This document shows, piece by piece, positions 1 to 8,575 of a DNA stretch of 59,036 nucleotides. The number at the start of each line of letters is the position of its first letter. Within the stretch, counting starts at the first letter, position 1. The notes under the pieces are model-generated. The model made no database searches, was not told the origin of the DNA, and saw only the letters and a program-made list of their open reading frames with translations. The stretch is from contig FR880021.1 of NCBI GenBank assembly GCA_000435175.1, forward strand, positions 1 through 59,036. The letters run 5' to 3'. Source of the stretch: Clostridium sp. CAG:245 (GTDB taxonomy: Bacteria; Bacillota; Clostridia; TANB77; CAG-508). The position numbers were made by a program, and so were the translations under genes.

Positions 1-68
1 TTATTAAATAGAATTTACTTTTTCAATTAACATTTCTATATTATTTACCGAATTGTTGTTCACTTTTC

Positions 69-97
69 TTGACATGTGAGCCAAATAAGAATATACT
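69..97 (+). promoter_or_regulatory. Sigma-A-type promoter of the por operon
   Basis: TTGACA at 69-74 and TATACT at 92-97 are separated by exactly 17 bp, a near-consensus vegetative promoter pointing at porG. The -35 hexamer runs into ACATGT, and AACATGTT, an 8-bp palindrome, sits just after the -10 at about 98-106. This gives two ACATGT copies around the start point that could be a repressor site. The rest of 1-280 is AT-rich leader in which I see no gene or riboswitch. Confidence 0.65.
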
Positions 98-280
98 GAA
101 CATGTTAGTTTTGTACTAATTTTTTTGCTATTAAAAAAATTCAATTTTATTTGTATAAATTTTATAATTAACTTAATTATAGAATCTATACATTTTTGAA
201 TGAAAATTTCTAAAAATTAATTTTGTTATAGCAATTATGTTTTAGTACAGCATAACTTTTAAGAAAGGAGATTTTTTAAA

Positions 281-862
281 GTGGAAAATTTAGTAGAAAT
301 TAGATGGCACGGTAGAGGTGGCCAAGGTGCTAAAACAGCTTCTCTTTTGCTTGCAGATGCAGCATTTAACACTGGTAAATATATTCAAGGTTTCCCTGAA
401 TATGGTCCAGAGAGAATGGGAGCCCCAATTACAGCTTACAATCGTATTAGCAATAGTCCTATTGTTATTCATAGCAATATTTATGAGCCTGATTATGTTG
501 TAGTTGTTGATGACACTCTTTTAGAAACTGTTGATGTAACTGCTGGTCTAAAAGAAACTGGAGCCATAGTAATAAATACAGTAAAAGATGCAGATTATTT
601 AAAGAAAGCATTAAAAGGATATAAAGGCGGAATTTATTGCATAGATGCAAGGAAAGTTTCTGAAGAGGCTTTAGGAAGATATTTTCCAAATACTCCAATG
701 CTCGCTGCTATTGTTAAAGTTGCAAATATTATGGATGAAAAAGACTTTCTAAACGATATGAAAGGTTCATTCAAGCATAAATTTGCAAAGAAGCCTGAAG
801 TTATAGAAGGAAATATGAAAGCCTTAGAAATGGCTTTAAATGAGATTAAGAAAATTAATTAA
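281..862 (+). CDS. porG: 2-oxoacid (pyruvate):ferredoxin oxidoreductase, gamma subunit
   Basis: This is the gamma subunit of a four-subunit 2-oxoacid:ferredoxin oxidoreductase, which oxidises pyruvate or a related 2-oxoacid to acyl-CoA and CO2 and reduces ferredoxin in the cytoplasm. The family signature RWHGRGGQGAKTAS lies near the N-terminus (residues 8-21), and the 193-aa length is normal. The start is GTG at 281, preceded by AAGAAAGGAG with good spacing. It is followed 159 bp later by porD and then porA and porB, the gamma-delta-alpha-beta order known for pyruvate ferredoxin oxidoreductases. A 2-ketoisovalerate specificity cannot be excluded from sequence alone. Confidence 0.9.
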   Translation: MENLVEIRWHGRGGQGAKTASLLLADAAFNTGKYIQGFPEYGPERMGAPITAYNRISNSPIVIHSNIYEPDYVVVVDDTLLETVDVTAGLKETGAIVINTVKDADYLKKALKGYKGGIYCIDARKVSEEALGRYFPNTPMLAAIVKVANIMDEKDFLNDMKGSFKHKFAKKPEVIEGNMKALEMALNEIKKIN

Positions 863-1021
863 TGAAGCAAGATTAAAAAATATAATTTTGGCTAAGTCAA
901 TTTTCATTTAAACACGGTTACATATCACATATGTTTCCATGCTTTTAAAATTCATTTTTCTTACTAAAATTTAATTTTTTTAATCGAGTTTATTCATTAT
1001 AAGAAAGGATTGTGATAAAAA

Positions 1022-1327
1022 ATGTCAAAAATGCATATAGATAAAACCACACCAGTAGATAAATTAACACCAGGCGGAATTATTTATCAAGCTGGAAATG
1101 CTAGAGAATTTAAGACAGGTGACTGGAGAAGTATGTACCCAGTATGGATTCCAGAAAAGTGCACACAATGTGGATTGTGCTTCCCTGTTTGCCCTGATGA
1201 CTCTATTCCTGTTAATAAAAAATGTAAAAGAGAAGATTTCGATTACGATTATTGCAAGGGATGTGGAGTTTGTAGCAAAGTTTGCCCTTTCGGTGCAATA
1301 GAAATGAAGGAAGGAGTTGGAAAATAG
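1022..1327 (+). CDS. porD: Pyruvate:ferredoxin oxidoreductase, delta subunit (2x[4Fe-4S])
   Basis: A 101-aa ferredoxin-like delta subunit that passes electrons from the catalytic subunits to free ferredoxin. Two CxxCxxCxxxCP clusters are visible, CTQCGLCFPVCP at about residues 47-58 and CKGCGVCSKVCP at about 79-90, enough for two [4Fe-4S] centres. The ATG at 1022 follows AAGAAAGGA. The stop ends one base before the porA ATG, so the two genes are probably translationally coupled. The 159-bp gap upstream holds no gene and no clear promoter. Confidence 0.92.
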   Translation: MSKMHIDKTTPVDKLTPGGIIYQAGNAREFKTGDWRSMYPVWIPEKCTQCGLCFPVCPDDSIPVNKKCKREDFDYDYCKGCGVCSKVCPFGAIEMKEGVGK

Positions 1328-1328
1328 T

Positions 1329-2522
1329 ATGAGTATAAGAGAACGTTTAAGTGGAAATGAAGCTTCTGCAGTTGCTATGAGACAAATTAACCCTGATGTT
1401 GTTGCAGCCTTCCCTATTACCCCATCAACGGAAATTCCACAATACTTTTCAACATTTGTTAGTAACGGACAAGTTGATACAGAGTTTGTAGCTGTTGAGA
1501 GTGAGCACAGTGCTATGAGTGCTTGTATAGGTGCGGAAGCTGCTGGTGCAAGAGCCATGACGGCAACATCTGCAAATGGATTGTCTTTTATGTGGGAAAT
1601 GCTTTATATAGCTTCTGGTTCAAGACTTCCAATAGTTATGTCTTTGGTAAACAGAGCCGTTTCTGGTCCTTTAAACATACACAATGACCATTCTGATGCA
1701 ATGGGTGTACGTGATGCTGGCTGGATTATGCTTTTCTCTGAGAATAACCAAGAGGCATATGATAATTTAATAATGGCTCATCAAATTGCCGAAAATAAAG
1801 ATGTTTTACTTCCTTTAATGGTTTGCCAAGATGGATTTATTACATCTCATTCAATAGAAAATATTGAGCTTATCGAAGATGACAAGGTTAAAGAATTTGT
1901 TGGTACATATAAGCCAGAACATTATTTGTTAAACCATGATGAACCAGTTGCAATGGGACCGATGGATTTACAAGCATTCTTGTTTGAGCATAAATATCAA
2001 CAAGCAGAAGCTATGAGAAACGCAAAAAAGGTTATTCTAGAAGTTGCTGATAGATTCGAAAAAATGACTGGAAGAAAGTATAGCTTCTTCGAAGAATATA
2101 AATTGGACGATGCAGAAATTGCAATAGTTTGTATGAACTCAACGGCTGGAACAACCAAGGCTGTTGTAGATGATTTAAGAGCAAAAGGAATTAAGGCTGG
2201 TCTATTAAAGGTACGTGTTTACAGGCCTTTCCCAGCAGAAGAAATTGCAAAAGCATTATCACATTTAAAGGCTGTTGCAGTTTTAGATAAAGACGACAGT
2301 GTAAACGCTGCTGGTGCTCCCCTATTTACAGACGTAACATCTGCAATGTATGCAAATCAAGTTGCAAATGTTCCAATGGTAGACTACATGTATGGAATTG
2401 GTGGTAGAGATACTACTACAAAAGACATTGTAAGTGTATTCGAGGATTTACAAGAAATTATTAAGACTGGAAATTTAGGAAACCCTTATAGATATTTAGG
2501 ATTACGTAAAGGAGGAAAATAA
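1329..2522 (+). CDS. porA: Pyruvate:ferredoxin oxidoreductase, alpha subunit
   Basis: Alpha subunit carrying the pyrimidine-binding and transketolase C-terminal-like domains of 2-oxoacid:ferredoxin oxidoreductases. The N-terminal GNEASAVAMRQINPDVVAAF and the internal PITPSTEIPQ are family-typical. I place the start at ATG 1329 (MSIRERLSGNEA), immediately after the porD stop, with the ribosome binding site AAGGAG at 1311-1316. A TTG at 1317 would add four residues and overlap porD, which is less likely. Length is about 397 aa, normal for PorA. The stop is 3 bp before porB. Confidence 0.92.
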   Translation: MSIRERLSGNEASAVAMRQINPDVVAAFPITPSTEIPQYFSTFVSNGQVDTEFVAVESEHSAMSACIGAEAAGARAMTATSANGLSFMWEMLYIASGSRLPIVMSLVNRAVSGPLNIHNDHSDAMGVRDAGWIMLFSENNQEAYDNLIMAHQIAENKDVLLPLMVCQDGFITSHSIENIELIEDDKVKEFVGTYKPEHYLLNHDEPVAMGPMDLQAFLFEHKYQQAEAMRNAKKVILEVADRFEKMTGRKYSFFEEYKLDDAEIAIVCMNSTAGTTKAVVDDLRAKGIKAGLLKVRVYRPFPAEEIAKALSHLKAVAVLDKDDSVNAAGAPLFTDVTSAMYANQVANVPMVDYMYGIGGRDTTTKDIVSVFEDLQEIIKTGNLGNPYRYLGLRKGGK

Positions 2523-2525
2523 ACA

Positions 2526-3488
2526 ATGGCATATAATTTAAAAGAAATAATGGCAACTAAACCATCAAGATTTACTGCTGGACACAGAATGTGTGCCGGA
2601 TGCGGTGCTCCTCCTGTTGCAAGAATGATTATGAGAGCATTACACGAAGGTGACCACGCAGTTGTTTCTAATGCAACTGGATGTATGGAAGTGTCTACAT
2701 GTATTTATCCATATACAGCATGGACAGATTCTTACATACACACAGCTTTCGAGTGTGCATCTGCTACATGTTCTGGTGTAGAAGCTGCATATAAATCTTT
2801 AGTAAAGCAAGGAAAATTAGTAGAAAAAGACGGAGAAAAAACAAAGTTCATAACATTCGGTGGAGACGGTGGAACTTATGATATAGGAATTCAATCTCTT
2901 TCTGGTGCAATGGAAAGAGGACACGACATGACATATGTTTGCTACGATAACGGCGCATACATGAACACAGGAATTCAACGTTCATCTGCAACACCAAAAT
3001 TTGCAGACACAACAACATCTCCAGCTGGAACTGTTATTCCTGGAAAGATGCAGTCTAGAAAAGATTTAACACAAATAATGGTAGCACACCATTTGCCATA
3101 TGTTGCTCAAACAGCAGCATTTGCAAACTTCAAAGATTTATATGAAAAAGCTGAGAAAGCAATATACACAGAAGGTGCAACATTTTTAAATGTTTTAGCT
3201 CCATGTCCACGTGGTTGGGGCTATGCAACAGAAGATTTAATGAAGATAAACAAACTTGCAATAGACACCTGCTACTGGCCATTATACGAAGTTGTAAACG
3301 GAGTATATAAAATAACATACAAGCCAGCCCAAAAATTACCAATAGAAGAATTCTTACGTCCACAAAAACGTTTCAAGCACATGTTCAAACCTGGAAACGA
3401 ATGGATGATAGAAGAATTTCAAAAAGAGGTTGACAAAAGGTGGCAAGAATTGTTAAACTTAGAAGAGATGACAAATATCGCCCAATAG
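2526..3488 (+). CDS. porB: Pyruvate:ferredoxin oxidoreductase, beta subunit (TPP binding)
   Basis: The 320-aa thiamine-diphosphate-binding beta subunit that does the decarboxylation chemistry with the alpha subunit. MCAGCGAPP near residue 22 and a further Cys near residue 52 are candidate ligands of the proximal [4Fe-4S] cluster. The TPP/Mg motif runs from GDGGTYDIG to the DNGAYMNTG segment (about residues 116-150). The start ATG follows AGGAGG. Oddly, the last codons (Ile-Ala-Gln-stop) lie inside a dispersed palindromic repeat at 3479-3507, so the repeat supplies the stop codon and the final two residues. Confidence 0.92.
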   Translation: MAYNLKEIMATKPSRFTAGHRMCAGCGAPPVARMIMRALHEGDHAVVSNATGCMEVSTCIYPYTAWTDSYIHTAFECASATCSGVEAAYKSLVKQGKLVEKDGEKTKFITFGGDGGTYDIGIQSLSGAMERGHDMTYVCYDNGAYMNTGIQRSSATPKFADTTTSPAGTVIPGKMQSRKDLTQIMVAHHLPYVAQTAAFANFKDLYEKAEKAIYTEGATFLNVLAPCPRGWGYATEDLMKINKLAIDTCYWPLYEVVNGVYKITYKPAQKLPIEEFLRPQKRFKHMFKPGNEWMIEEFQKEVDKRWQELLNLEEMTNIAQ

Positions 3489-3507
3489 GGACGCCCCTTT
3501 TGGGACG
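3479..3507 (+). repeat. Dispersed GC-rich palindromic repeat, copy A (3' end of porB)
   Basis: A 29-bp imperfect palindrome beginning CGCCCAATAGGGACGCCCC and ending TTGGGACG. It matches copy B (10370-10398, opposite strand) at almost every base and copy C (26836-26865, opposite strand) with a few changes. It is far more GC-rich than its surroundings. It overlaps the porB stop and precedes the ferredoxin ribosome binding site. Confidence 0.85.
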
Positions 3508-3529
3508 AAAAGAAAAGGTGGTGAAATTC

Positions 3530-3700
3530 ATGGCATATAAAATTACAGATAAATGCATTGCTTGCGGAGCTTGTGCAGCTAACTGCCCTGTTTCTTGCAT
3601 TTCTGATAAAGGAAGCAAATATGAAATTGATTCTTCTATGTGCATAAGCTGTGGAACATGCGCTCAAGTATGTCCTGTTGGGGCTCCAGAAGAGGAATAA
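3530..3700 (+). CDS. Small 2x[4Fe-4S] ferredoxin
   Basis: A 56-aa clostridial-type ferredoxin, the probable electron acceptor of the PorGDAB complex. It has two clusters, CIACGACAANCP at residues 9-20 and CISCGTCAQVCP at 38-49. I chose ATG 3530 because AGGTGG lies about 7 bp upstream. The frame stays open further upstream, but only by reading through porB and the repeat. It is the last gene of the por operon and is followed by a strong terminator. Confidence 0.93.
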   Translation: MAYKITDKCIACGACAANCPVSCISDKGSKYEIDSSMCISCGTCAQVCPVGAPEEE

Positions 3701-3727
3701 AATTTATATACTAATTAAGAAAAAAAT

Positions 3728-3768
3728 CTCCAATATCTATAAAATTGCAAAAGATATTGGAGTTTTTT
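3728..3768 (+). terminator. Intrinsic terminator of the por operon
   Basis: A perfect 11-bp stem, CTCCAATATCT at 3728-3738 pairing with AGATATTGGAG at 3752-3762, is followed by TTTTTT. It lies 28 bp after the ferredoxin stop. Confidence 0.92.
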
Positions 3769-3869
3769 CATTTTTTAATTGTTCGCTTGTTTTTTATAAT
3801 TTGTCAAATAAAAGTTTTATCAATAAATAAGAAAATATTACCAATTTTCCACGTTTTGCTCTCTATCCA

Positions 3870-3898
3870 TTGATATACTCGCAAAAAAATGATATAAT
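3870..3898 (+). promoter_or_regulatory. Promoter of the zinc-ribbon gene
   Basis: TTGATA at 3870-3875, a 17-bp spacer, then TATAAT at 3893-3898. The short leader contains a 5-bp hairpin, GGCTC/GAGCC at about 3915-3930. The gene's ribosome binding site TAGGAGG comes about 80 bp after the -10. Confidence 0.75.
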
Positions 3899-3978
3899 TA
3901 GTTTTAGTTCTTTTGGCTCATATCGGAGCCATGAATTATGTTCGACTTTTCAAAAATAATTTTAGGAGGTCAGAAAAT

Positions 3979-4296
3979 ATGTTAAGAACCATTACCCAGA
4001 AGTGCCCGTCTTGCGGATATGTATACGTTGAACAGCAACACGTTGAAGTTCAAACAGTATCCATAGAAAAGCGGTATACCCATAGGCCCGTTCGAAATCT
4101 AAATCCTATTCATGGAAAAGAAATCATAAAACGCGATTATTTGGAAGGTGACGAAGAGTTCTCAGAAATCTTTGTTAAAGGTACCTTGGTTTCTCACTCT
4201 ACGCAGTATCCGGAAATGAAACTTTTAGTTTGTCCGAAATGCGGTACTGTTTTAGCCCCTTGGGTCGCTATGAAGGTGGAAGTAACCGAAGAATAA
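3979..4296 (+). CDS. Small two-CxxC zinc-ribbon protein of unknown function
   Basis: A 105-aa protein I do not recognise. It has CPSCG at residues 9-13 and CPKCG about 20 residues from the C-terminus, a likely single zinc ribbon closed across the protein. The middle is rich in charged residues and has no membrane segment. The ATG at 3979 follows TAGGAGG at 3963-3969; longer in-frame starts upstream lack such a site. Its codons (CCG, CGG, GCC, CGC) are more GC-rich than those of its neighbours. It has its own promoter and terminator and sits alone between two unrelated operons, so it may be transferred or a separately regulated cassette. Function unknown. Confidence 0.75.
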   Translation: MLRTITQKCPSCGYVYVEQQHVEVQTVSIEKRYTHRPVRNLNPIHGKEIIKRDYLEGDEEFSEIFVKGTLVSHSTQYPEMKLLVCPKCGTVLAPWVAMKVEVTEE

Positions 4297-4311
4297 TATG
4301 TTCTTAACCCC

Positions 4312-4353
4312 AACCCAGCCAGCAGAGATTTTAACGCCTCTGCTGGCTGGGTT
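4312..4353 (+). terminator. Very strong stem-loop terminator
   Basis: A perfect 16-bp stem (4312-4327 with 4338-4353; AACCCAGCCAGCAGAG and its complement) around a 10-base loop, 15 bp after the zinc-ribbon stop. The T tract is weak (GTTGTTTATG), but the stem is unusually stable and GC-rich for this region. It also separates the convergent ricT gene. Confidence 0.8.
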
Positions 4354-4367
4354 GTTTATGTAAAAAT

Positions 4368-5321
4368 TTAATTATTTCTCTTTTTATTTTCTTCTTTTTC
4401 TATTATTTTGTCTCTTTTTTCTAGTTCTTCTAATTTTTGCAGTTCTTTTAGGTTTGCCATTTCTTCGCTATCTACTGTATTTTCAATACTGTCTTTATCA
4501 TTTCCGCTTGCATTTTTTATTACTTTTACGTCTTTTGCTGGATATGTTTTGTATGTTGTGATGTCGTCTTTCCTAAATTGTACTTTTATTGCTTCTTGCA
4601 ATACCTCTTGTGTAACAACAGTTCCTTCTCCATCTTCTGTTTTTACTATTGAGCCTACTTTTGGCAATTTTTTTATTTTGTCTTCATATACTTCTTGCTC
4701 ATATTTCAAGCAACACATTAGTCTTCCACAGTTTCCAGATATTTTCGATGGATTTAGAGAAGCACTTTGCTCTTTTGCCATTTTTATTGATACCATGTCG
4801 AAATTATTTAAGAATGAGCAACAACATAGTTCTCTTCCACAAACACCATTTCCACCTATTTTTCTAACTTCATCTCTAACACCTATTTGTCTTAGCTCTA
4901 TTCTTGTTTTGTAGATAGCTGCTAAATCTTTTACAAGCTCTCTAAAATCTACACGTCCATCAGCTGTAAAATAGAATATTATTTTACTATTGTCAAACTT
5001 ATATTCTACATCTACTAAGTTCATGTCTAATTTGTGTTTTTTTATTTTTTCTTTGCACACCTTCATTGCTTTTTGCTCTTTTATTTTGTTGTCTTCTACT
5101 TTTTTTAAATCTCTATTGTTTGCAAGTCTTACTATTCTTTTTAATTCTGTTGAAACCTTATCGTCTGGAATCTGCCTTTTATTTATTACAACTTCTCCTA
5201 CATCTTCTCCCATTGTAGTCTCAACTACAACTTTATCTTTCAAGTTTAATTGTATGTATCCTGGATCAAAGAAATAAACTTTACCAGGCTTTCTGAATCT
5301 AACTCCAACTATTGTTTTCAT
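4368..5321 (-). CDS. ricT: RicT/YaaT-like PSP1-domain protein
   Basis: A 317-aa PSP1-family protein. In Bacillus subtilis RicT (YaaT) forms an Fe-S complex with RicA and RicF that promotes RNase Y-dependent RNA maturation and affects sporulation and biofilm formation. The hallmark cysteine region is present: CGRELCCCSF and then CGRLMCCLKYE, in the second half. The N-terminus MKTIVGVRFRKPGKVYFFDP is family-typical. The C-terminal 50 residues are highly charged and probably disordered. It lies 40 bp downstream of holB, the same neighbour order as in many Firmicutes. Confidence 0.9.
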   Translation of the reverse strand: MKTIVGVRFRKPGKVYFFDPGYIQLNLKDKVVVETTMGEDVGEVVINKRQIPDDKVSTELKRIVRLANNRDLKKVEDNKIKEQKAMKVCKEKIKKHKLDMNLVDVEYKFDNSKIIFYFTADGRVDFRELVKDLAAIYKTRIELRQIGVRDEVRKIGGNGVCGRELCCCSFLNNFDMVSIKMAKEQSASLNPSKISGNCGRLMCCLKYEQEVYEDKIKKLPKVGSIVKTEDGEGTVVTQEVLQEAIKVQFRKDDITTYKTYPAKDVKVIKNASGNDKDSIENTVDSEEMANLKELQKLEELEKRDKIIEKEENKKRNN

Positions 5322-5361
5322 CTATAGTCCCCTTTCTTAAATTTAGTTGAAAATAATTAAA

Positions 5362-6348
5362 TTATTTTTCAACCGTTTCCTCCCACATTTTCAATAATAA
5401 ATTGTCTATACACATATCATAATTATTATTCAAAACTATTCTATTTTTGGTGTCTTCTATTATTGCTATTAAATTCAAAAATTTTGCTCTATAATCTTTA
5501 CTTTTGTTGATATATTCATAAATTATTACTATCATATAATCCAGTAAATCGTTTATAATCTCTTTTGATTTATATAGTATTTCGAATTGGCTTAACATTT
5601 TTACTACATTTGGTATTTTCCCATTTAGAAAATTGTTAGTTGTACTTTCTACTGCATTGTATTCTTCTAGATTTTCATTTACCTTCATTAGCTTTCCAAT
5701 GCTTCCGTTACACATCTTTAGCAAATTTTCACTTGGCACTTGCATTCCTTGTACACTATTTATGTATGAGATTAAATCACTAGTTTCAAGATTATTAAAA
5801 CTTATTTTTAAGCATCTAGATTTTATTGTGTTTAACAATTTATTTTCGTTTGCCGTTATCAAGATTATCATTATGTATTCAGGTGGCTCTTCTAATGTTT
5901 TTAACAAGCTATTTTGAGCCTCTTCTGTCATTTTATCACTATCATTTATTATAAATACTTTTTTTCTCGACACAATTGGTTTTGTATATACATTTTCTTG
6001 CATCTCTCTTATCTGTGCTATTTTGATAGAATTCCCATCAGGCTCTATCAAAACAAAGTCTGGATTGTTTCCTGAATCAAATTTTACACATGAGCTACAA
6101 TTGTCGTTTCCAATTACATTAGTATTATCATTATTAATTACATTTTCTTCTTGATCTGAGACAGTCTTCTTAAAACCATTTGCATTGCTTAAACATAAAG
6201 CCATTTTTGCAAGTTCTTTTGCAAATAACTTTTTCCCAATTCCCTCTTGTCCAACAAATAAATAACTATGTGATAATGTATTATTTTTTATGGTCTCTAT
6301 AAATTCTGATTTTATTTTCTTATTTCCAATAATATTTTCAAAGCTCAA
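5362..6348 (-). CDS. holB: DNA polymerase III delta' subunit
   Basis: Clamp-loader delta' subunit, about 328 aa. I chose the TTG at 6348 (MSFENIIGNKKIKSEF) because GGAG lies 9 bp upstream and family members start with this sequence. A TTG at 6369 would add seven residues. A P-loop-like GQEGIGKK lies at about residues 34-41, and the SRKKVFIINDSDKMTEEAQN and LLKTLEEPPE segments are typical. The zinc module is odd: one Cys, then about 30 Asn/Asp-rich residues, then CSSC, so one of the usual four cysteines appears missing. It sits between lepB and ricT on the same strand. Confidence 0.9.
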   Translation of the reverse strand: MSFENIIGNKKIKSEFIETIKNNTLSHSYLFVGQEGIGKKLFAKELAKMALCLSNANGFKKTVSDQEENVINNDNTNVIGNDNCSSCVKFDSGNNPDFVLIEPDGNSIKIAQIREMQENVYTKPIVSRKKVFIINDSDKMTEEAQNSLLKTLEEPPEYIMIILITANENKLLNTIKSRCLKISFNNLETSDLISYINSVQGMQVPSENLLKMCNGSIGKLMKVNENLEEYNAVESTTNNFLNGKIPNVVKMLSQFEILYKSKEIINDLLDYMIVIIYEYINKSKDYRAKFLNLIAIIEDTKNRIVLNNNYDMCIDNLLLKMWEETVEK

Positions 6349-6371
6349 GTTTTTATCTCCTAATCTCAATT

Positions 6372-6436
6372 ATTAATTGGTTTAATATATTTTTTCTATT
6401 AGTCGCAATAATAAACAAACATTAATTGGTTTTAAT
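6372..6436. repeat. Direct repeat upstream of holB
   Basis: ATTAATTGGTTTAAT at 6372-6386 recurs as ATTAATTGGTTTTAAT at 6421-6436, about 49 bp apart (near five helical turns), in the 108-bp gap between lepB and holB. It may be a regulator binding site or chance in AT-rich DNA. Confidence 0.4.
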
Positions 6437-6456
6437 TCTTTCTTTATTGATTATAT

Positions 6457-7107
6457 CTATTCAGCCTTTTTTATTGTTCCAAATTTATTTAATGGCCAAA
6501 ATCTTATTGTTACTTTTCCCTCTATTTTTTTTAATGGAATACATCCAAATCTTCTACAATCTGCAGAAACGCTTCTGTTATCTCCCATTGCAAATACACA
6601 ACCTTCTGGAACTATTATATCTGTAAACATTCCACCATAAGCTTCAGTTTTTACATTTGAATTTAAATAAGCAGATTCGTCTAGTTCTTCACCATTAATA
6701 TATACTTTTCCGTCCATTATTTGTACATGCTCACCTGGCAAGCCTATAACTCTTTTTATATAGCTCGTCTTTCCCCATTCTAACACATAATAAGCGAACT
6801 TAGAAAATATATTTGTTGGCACTTTATCATATATTGCAACTGGATTACTTAAATCTACTTTATCTTCTCCAATGTATGTAACGCTTGGTTGTTCAAATGT
6901 AATTATATCTCCTCTTTTAGGAAGTTGCTTTCTTGTTCTTGGTATTCTGTTTAGTACTAACCTTTCCCCTTGCTTTAATGTAGGATACATTGAGTCCATC
7001 TGAACTACTGTTGGAGTTCCAACATAATATCTTATTAATAATGCAAGTACAATTGCTATTACTATGCATTCAATCCATTCTAATATATTTTTTAATTTAT
7101 CACTCAT
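6457..7107 (-). CDS. lepB: Type I signal peptidase
   Basis: A 216-aa membrane serine protease that removes signal peptides from secreted proteins. It has one N-terminal membrane helix (about residues 12-29). The catalytic Ser39 lies in MDSMYPTL and the general-base Lys118 in YIKRVIGLPGE, and the GDNR-type box (MGDNRSVSADCRRFG) is near residue 175. The GDNR box is followed by Ser-Val-Ser-Ala-Asp rather than the commonest SxDSR, a minor variation. Its start overlaps the kinase stop by 8 bp, so the two are probably co-translated. It is the likely processing enzyme for the large secreted proteins in this window. Confidence 0.92.
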   Translation of the reverse strand: MSDKLKNILEWIECIVIAIVLALLIRYYVGTPTVVQMDSMYPTLKQGERLVLNRIPRTRKQLPKRGDIITFEQPSVTYIGEDKVDLSNPVAIYDKVPTNIFSKFAYYVLEWGKTSYIKRVIGLPGEHVQIMDGKVYINGEELDESAYLNSNVKTEAYGGMFTDIIVPEGCVFAMGDNRSVSADCRRFGCIPLKKIEGKVTIRFWPLNKFGTIKKAE

Positions 7108-8566
7108 TTTCTGTTCCTTTCTTTACAGCTGGAATTCTAATTACTACTTCTGTTCCTTTTCCCAATTCACTCTTAATGTCTATGCTTCCATTGTTTTGTT
7201 CTATTATCTCTTTTGCTATTGATAGACCTAGGCCTGTTCCACCCATTTCTCTTGAACGAGCCTTATCTACCCTGTAGAAACGTTCGAACACTCTTGCTAA
7301 ATCTTCTTTTGGAATTCCAATTCCATTGTCTATTACTTTTATGTAAGCATCATTATATACAAAGCCAACATAAATTTTGATATTCCCTTTTTCTTGCGTA
7401 TATTTTACAGCATTGGATAATACATTTAATATTACTCTTTCTATTCCATTTTTATCTGCTTCTATTGGTGGTACATCCGCTGTAACATAACATTCAACAT
7501 TTTGTTTTTTCTTTTCTATTTCAATTGCTAATTTTTCTTGACATTTTTTTGCGACTTCACCTAAATCAAAAATTGTAAGCTCTCTTGTCATTCTGTTTGT
7601 ATCATATCTTGAAAGTGTCAACAAATCACTTACTAAATCTGCCATTCTTCTGCCTTCAGACGAAATTACTGATAAAAATCTTTGCTGTGTTCCTTTATCG
7701 TAATCTCCGTCTTGTAATGTGTCTGCATAACCAATTATCGAAGTGATAGGCGTTTTTAATTCATGAGATACATCTGCGACAAATTCTTTTCTCATATCAT
7801 CTAGTTTAACATGCTCTGTAATATCTTGAATAACCGCAATAATTCCAGATGATAGGTCGTTTTCATCTTTATATGATGCTAAGAAAACATTTATAGTTTT
7901 ATCTCCAATTACAATTTTTTCTTCAGCAGTATTATCTAAGTACAAAATTGCATCCATTTTTATATTTGCATTAAGCCTATTAAAAATCTCATTAAAATTC
8001 GACTCTTTATCTATATTCAAAAGTACCTTAGCAGCTGGATTTATATGCATAATATTTCCTTTTTCATCAAATGCAACTATACCATCATTCATATGTAATA
8101 AAATAGCTTCAATTTCTCTCTTTTGCCTATTTACTTCATTCAACTTTTGGTTCATTTCCACATTCATAACACTAATTATATTTATAATAGAATCTAATTC
8201 TGTTTTCTTTTTTCTTTTTTTCTTAGGGTTTAACTCTATAAGTTCAACACTCTCACCATTTGCTAGTTTTTGAGCATTTATTATCATTTTATTTAGTGGC
8301 TTTACAATAGCCTCTGAAATAAATATTCCAACAACAATTACAATGCAAGAAAATACTAATATTGTTCCTAATATTAGTATTTTTGTTTGGTTCATTTGAG
8401 CAGCCGTAATATTTATTAAATCTTGAGAAGTTACATATTCCGAAGCTCCTATAAACTCTTGATTTTCACCTATTATCCCAGCAAAAAAAGCTCCCATTCC
8501 AATTATTATAATTGTTCCTATTATAAAGAATATCAATAATATTTTATTTTGTAATTTTTTCATCAT
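7100..8566 (-). CDS. walK: WalK/PhoR-type sensor histidine kinase
   Basis: A 488-aa membrane sensor kinase. It has TM1 at about residues 9-31, a short extracytoplasmic loop of about 30 residues, TM2 at 62-84, a HAMP linker, a PAS domain at about 152-250, and a HisKA box VSHELKTPITSIIGY with phospho-acceptor His268. The ATPase domain follows, with the N box near NVLSNAVKYT, then DNGIGIP and GGTGLGLSIAKE. It pairs with the response regulator 9 bp upstream. The short sensor loop differs from the large extracellular PAS of B. subtilis WalK. A Wal-like envelope role is inferred from the regulator and neighbours; a PhoR-like role is the alternative. Confidence 0.85.
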   Translation of the reverse strand: MMKKLQNKILLIFFIIGTIIIIGMGAFFAGIIGENQEFIGASEYVTSQDLINITAAQMNQTKILILGTILVFSCIVIVVGIFISEAIVKPLNKMIINAQKLANGESVELIELNPKKKRKKKTELDSIINIISVMNVEMNQKLNEVNRQKREIEAILLHMNDGIVAFDEKGNIMHINPAAKVLLNIDKESNFNEIFNRLNANIKMDAILYLDNTAEEKIVIGDKTINVFLASYKDENDLSSGIIAVIQDITEHVKLDDMRKEFVADVSHELKTPITSIIGYADTLQDGDYDKGTQQRFLSVISSEGRRMADLVSDLLTLSRYDTNRMTRELTIFDLGEVAKKCQEKLAIEIEKKKQNVECYVTADVPPIEADKNGIERVILNVLSNAVKYTQEKGNIKIYVGFVYNDAYIKVIDNGIGIPKEDLARVFERFYRVDKARSREMGGTGLGLSIAKEIIEQNNGSIDIKSELGKGTEVVIRIPAVKKGTENE

Positions 8567-8575
8567 TAATCCCTT

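Noticed and set aside
3440..3529. Upstream extension of the ferredoxin frame (30 residues ending PLLGRKEKVVKF)
   Set aside because: It reads through the end of porB and the palindromic repeat; the good ribosome binding site and the ferredoxin fold begin at 3530.
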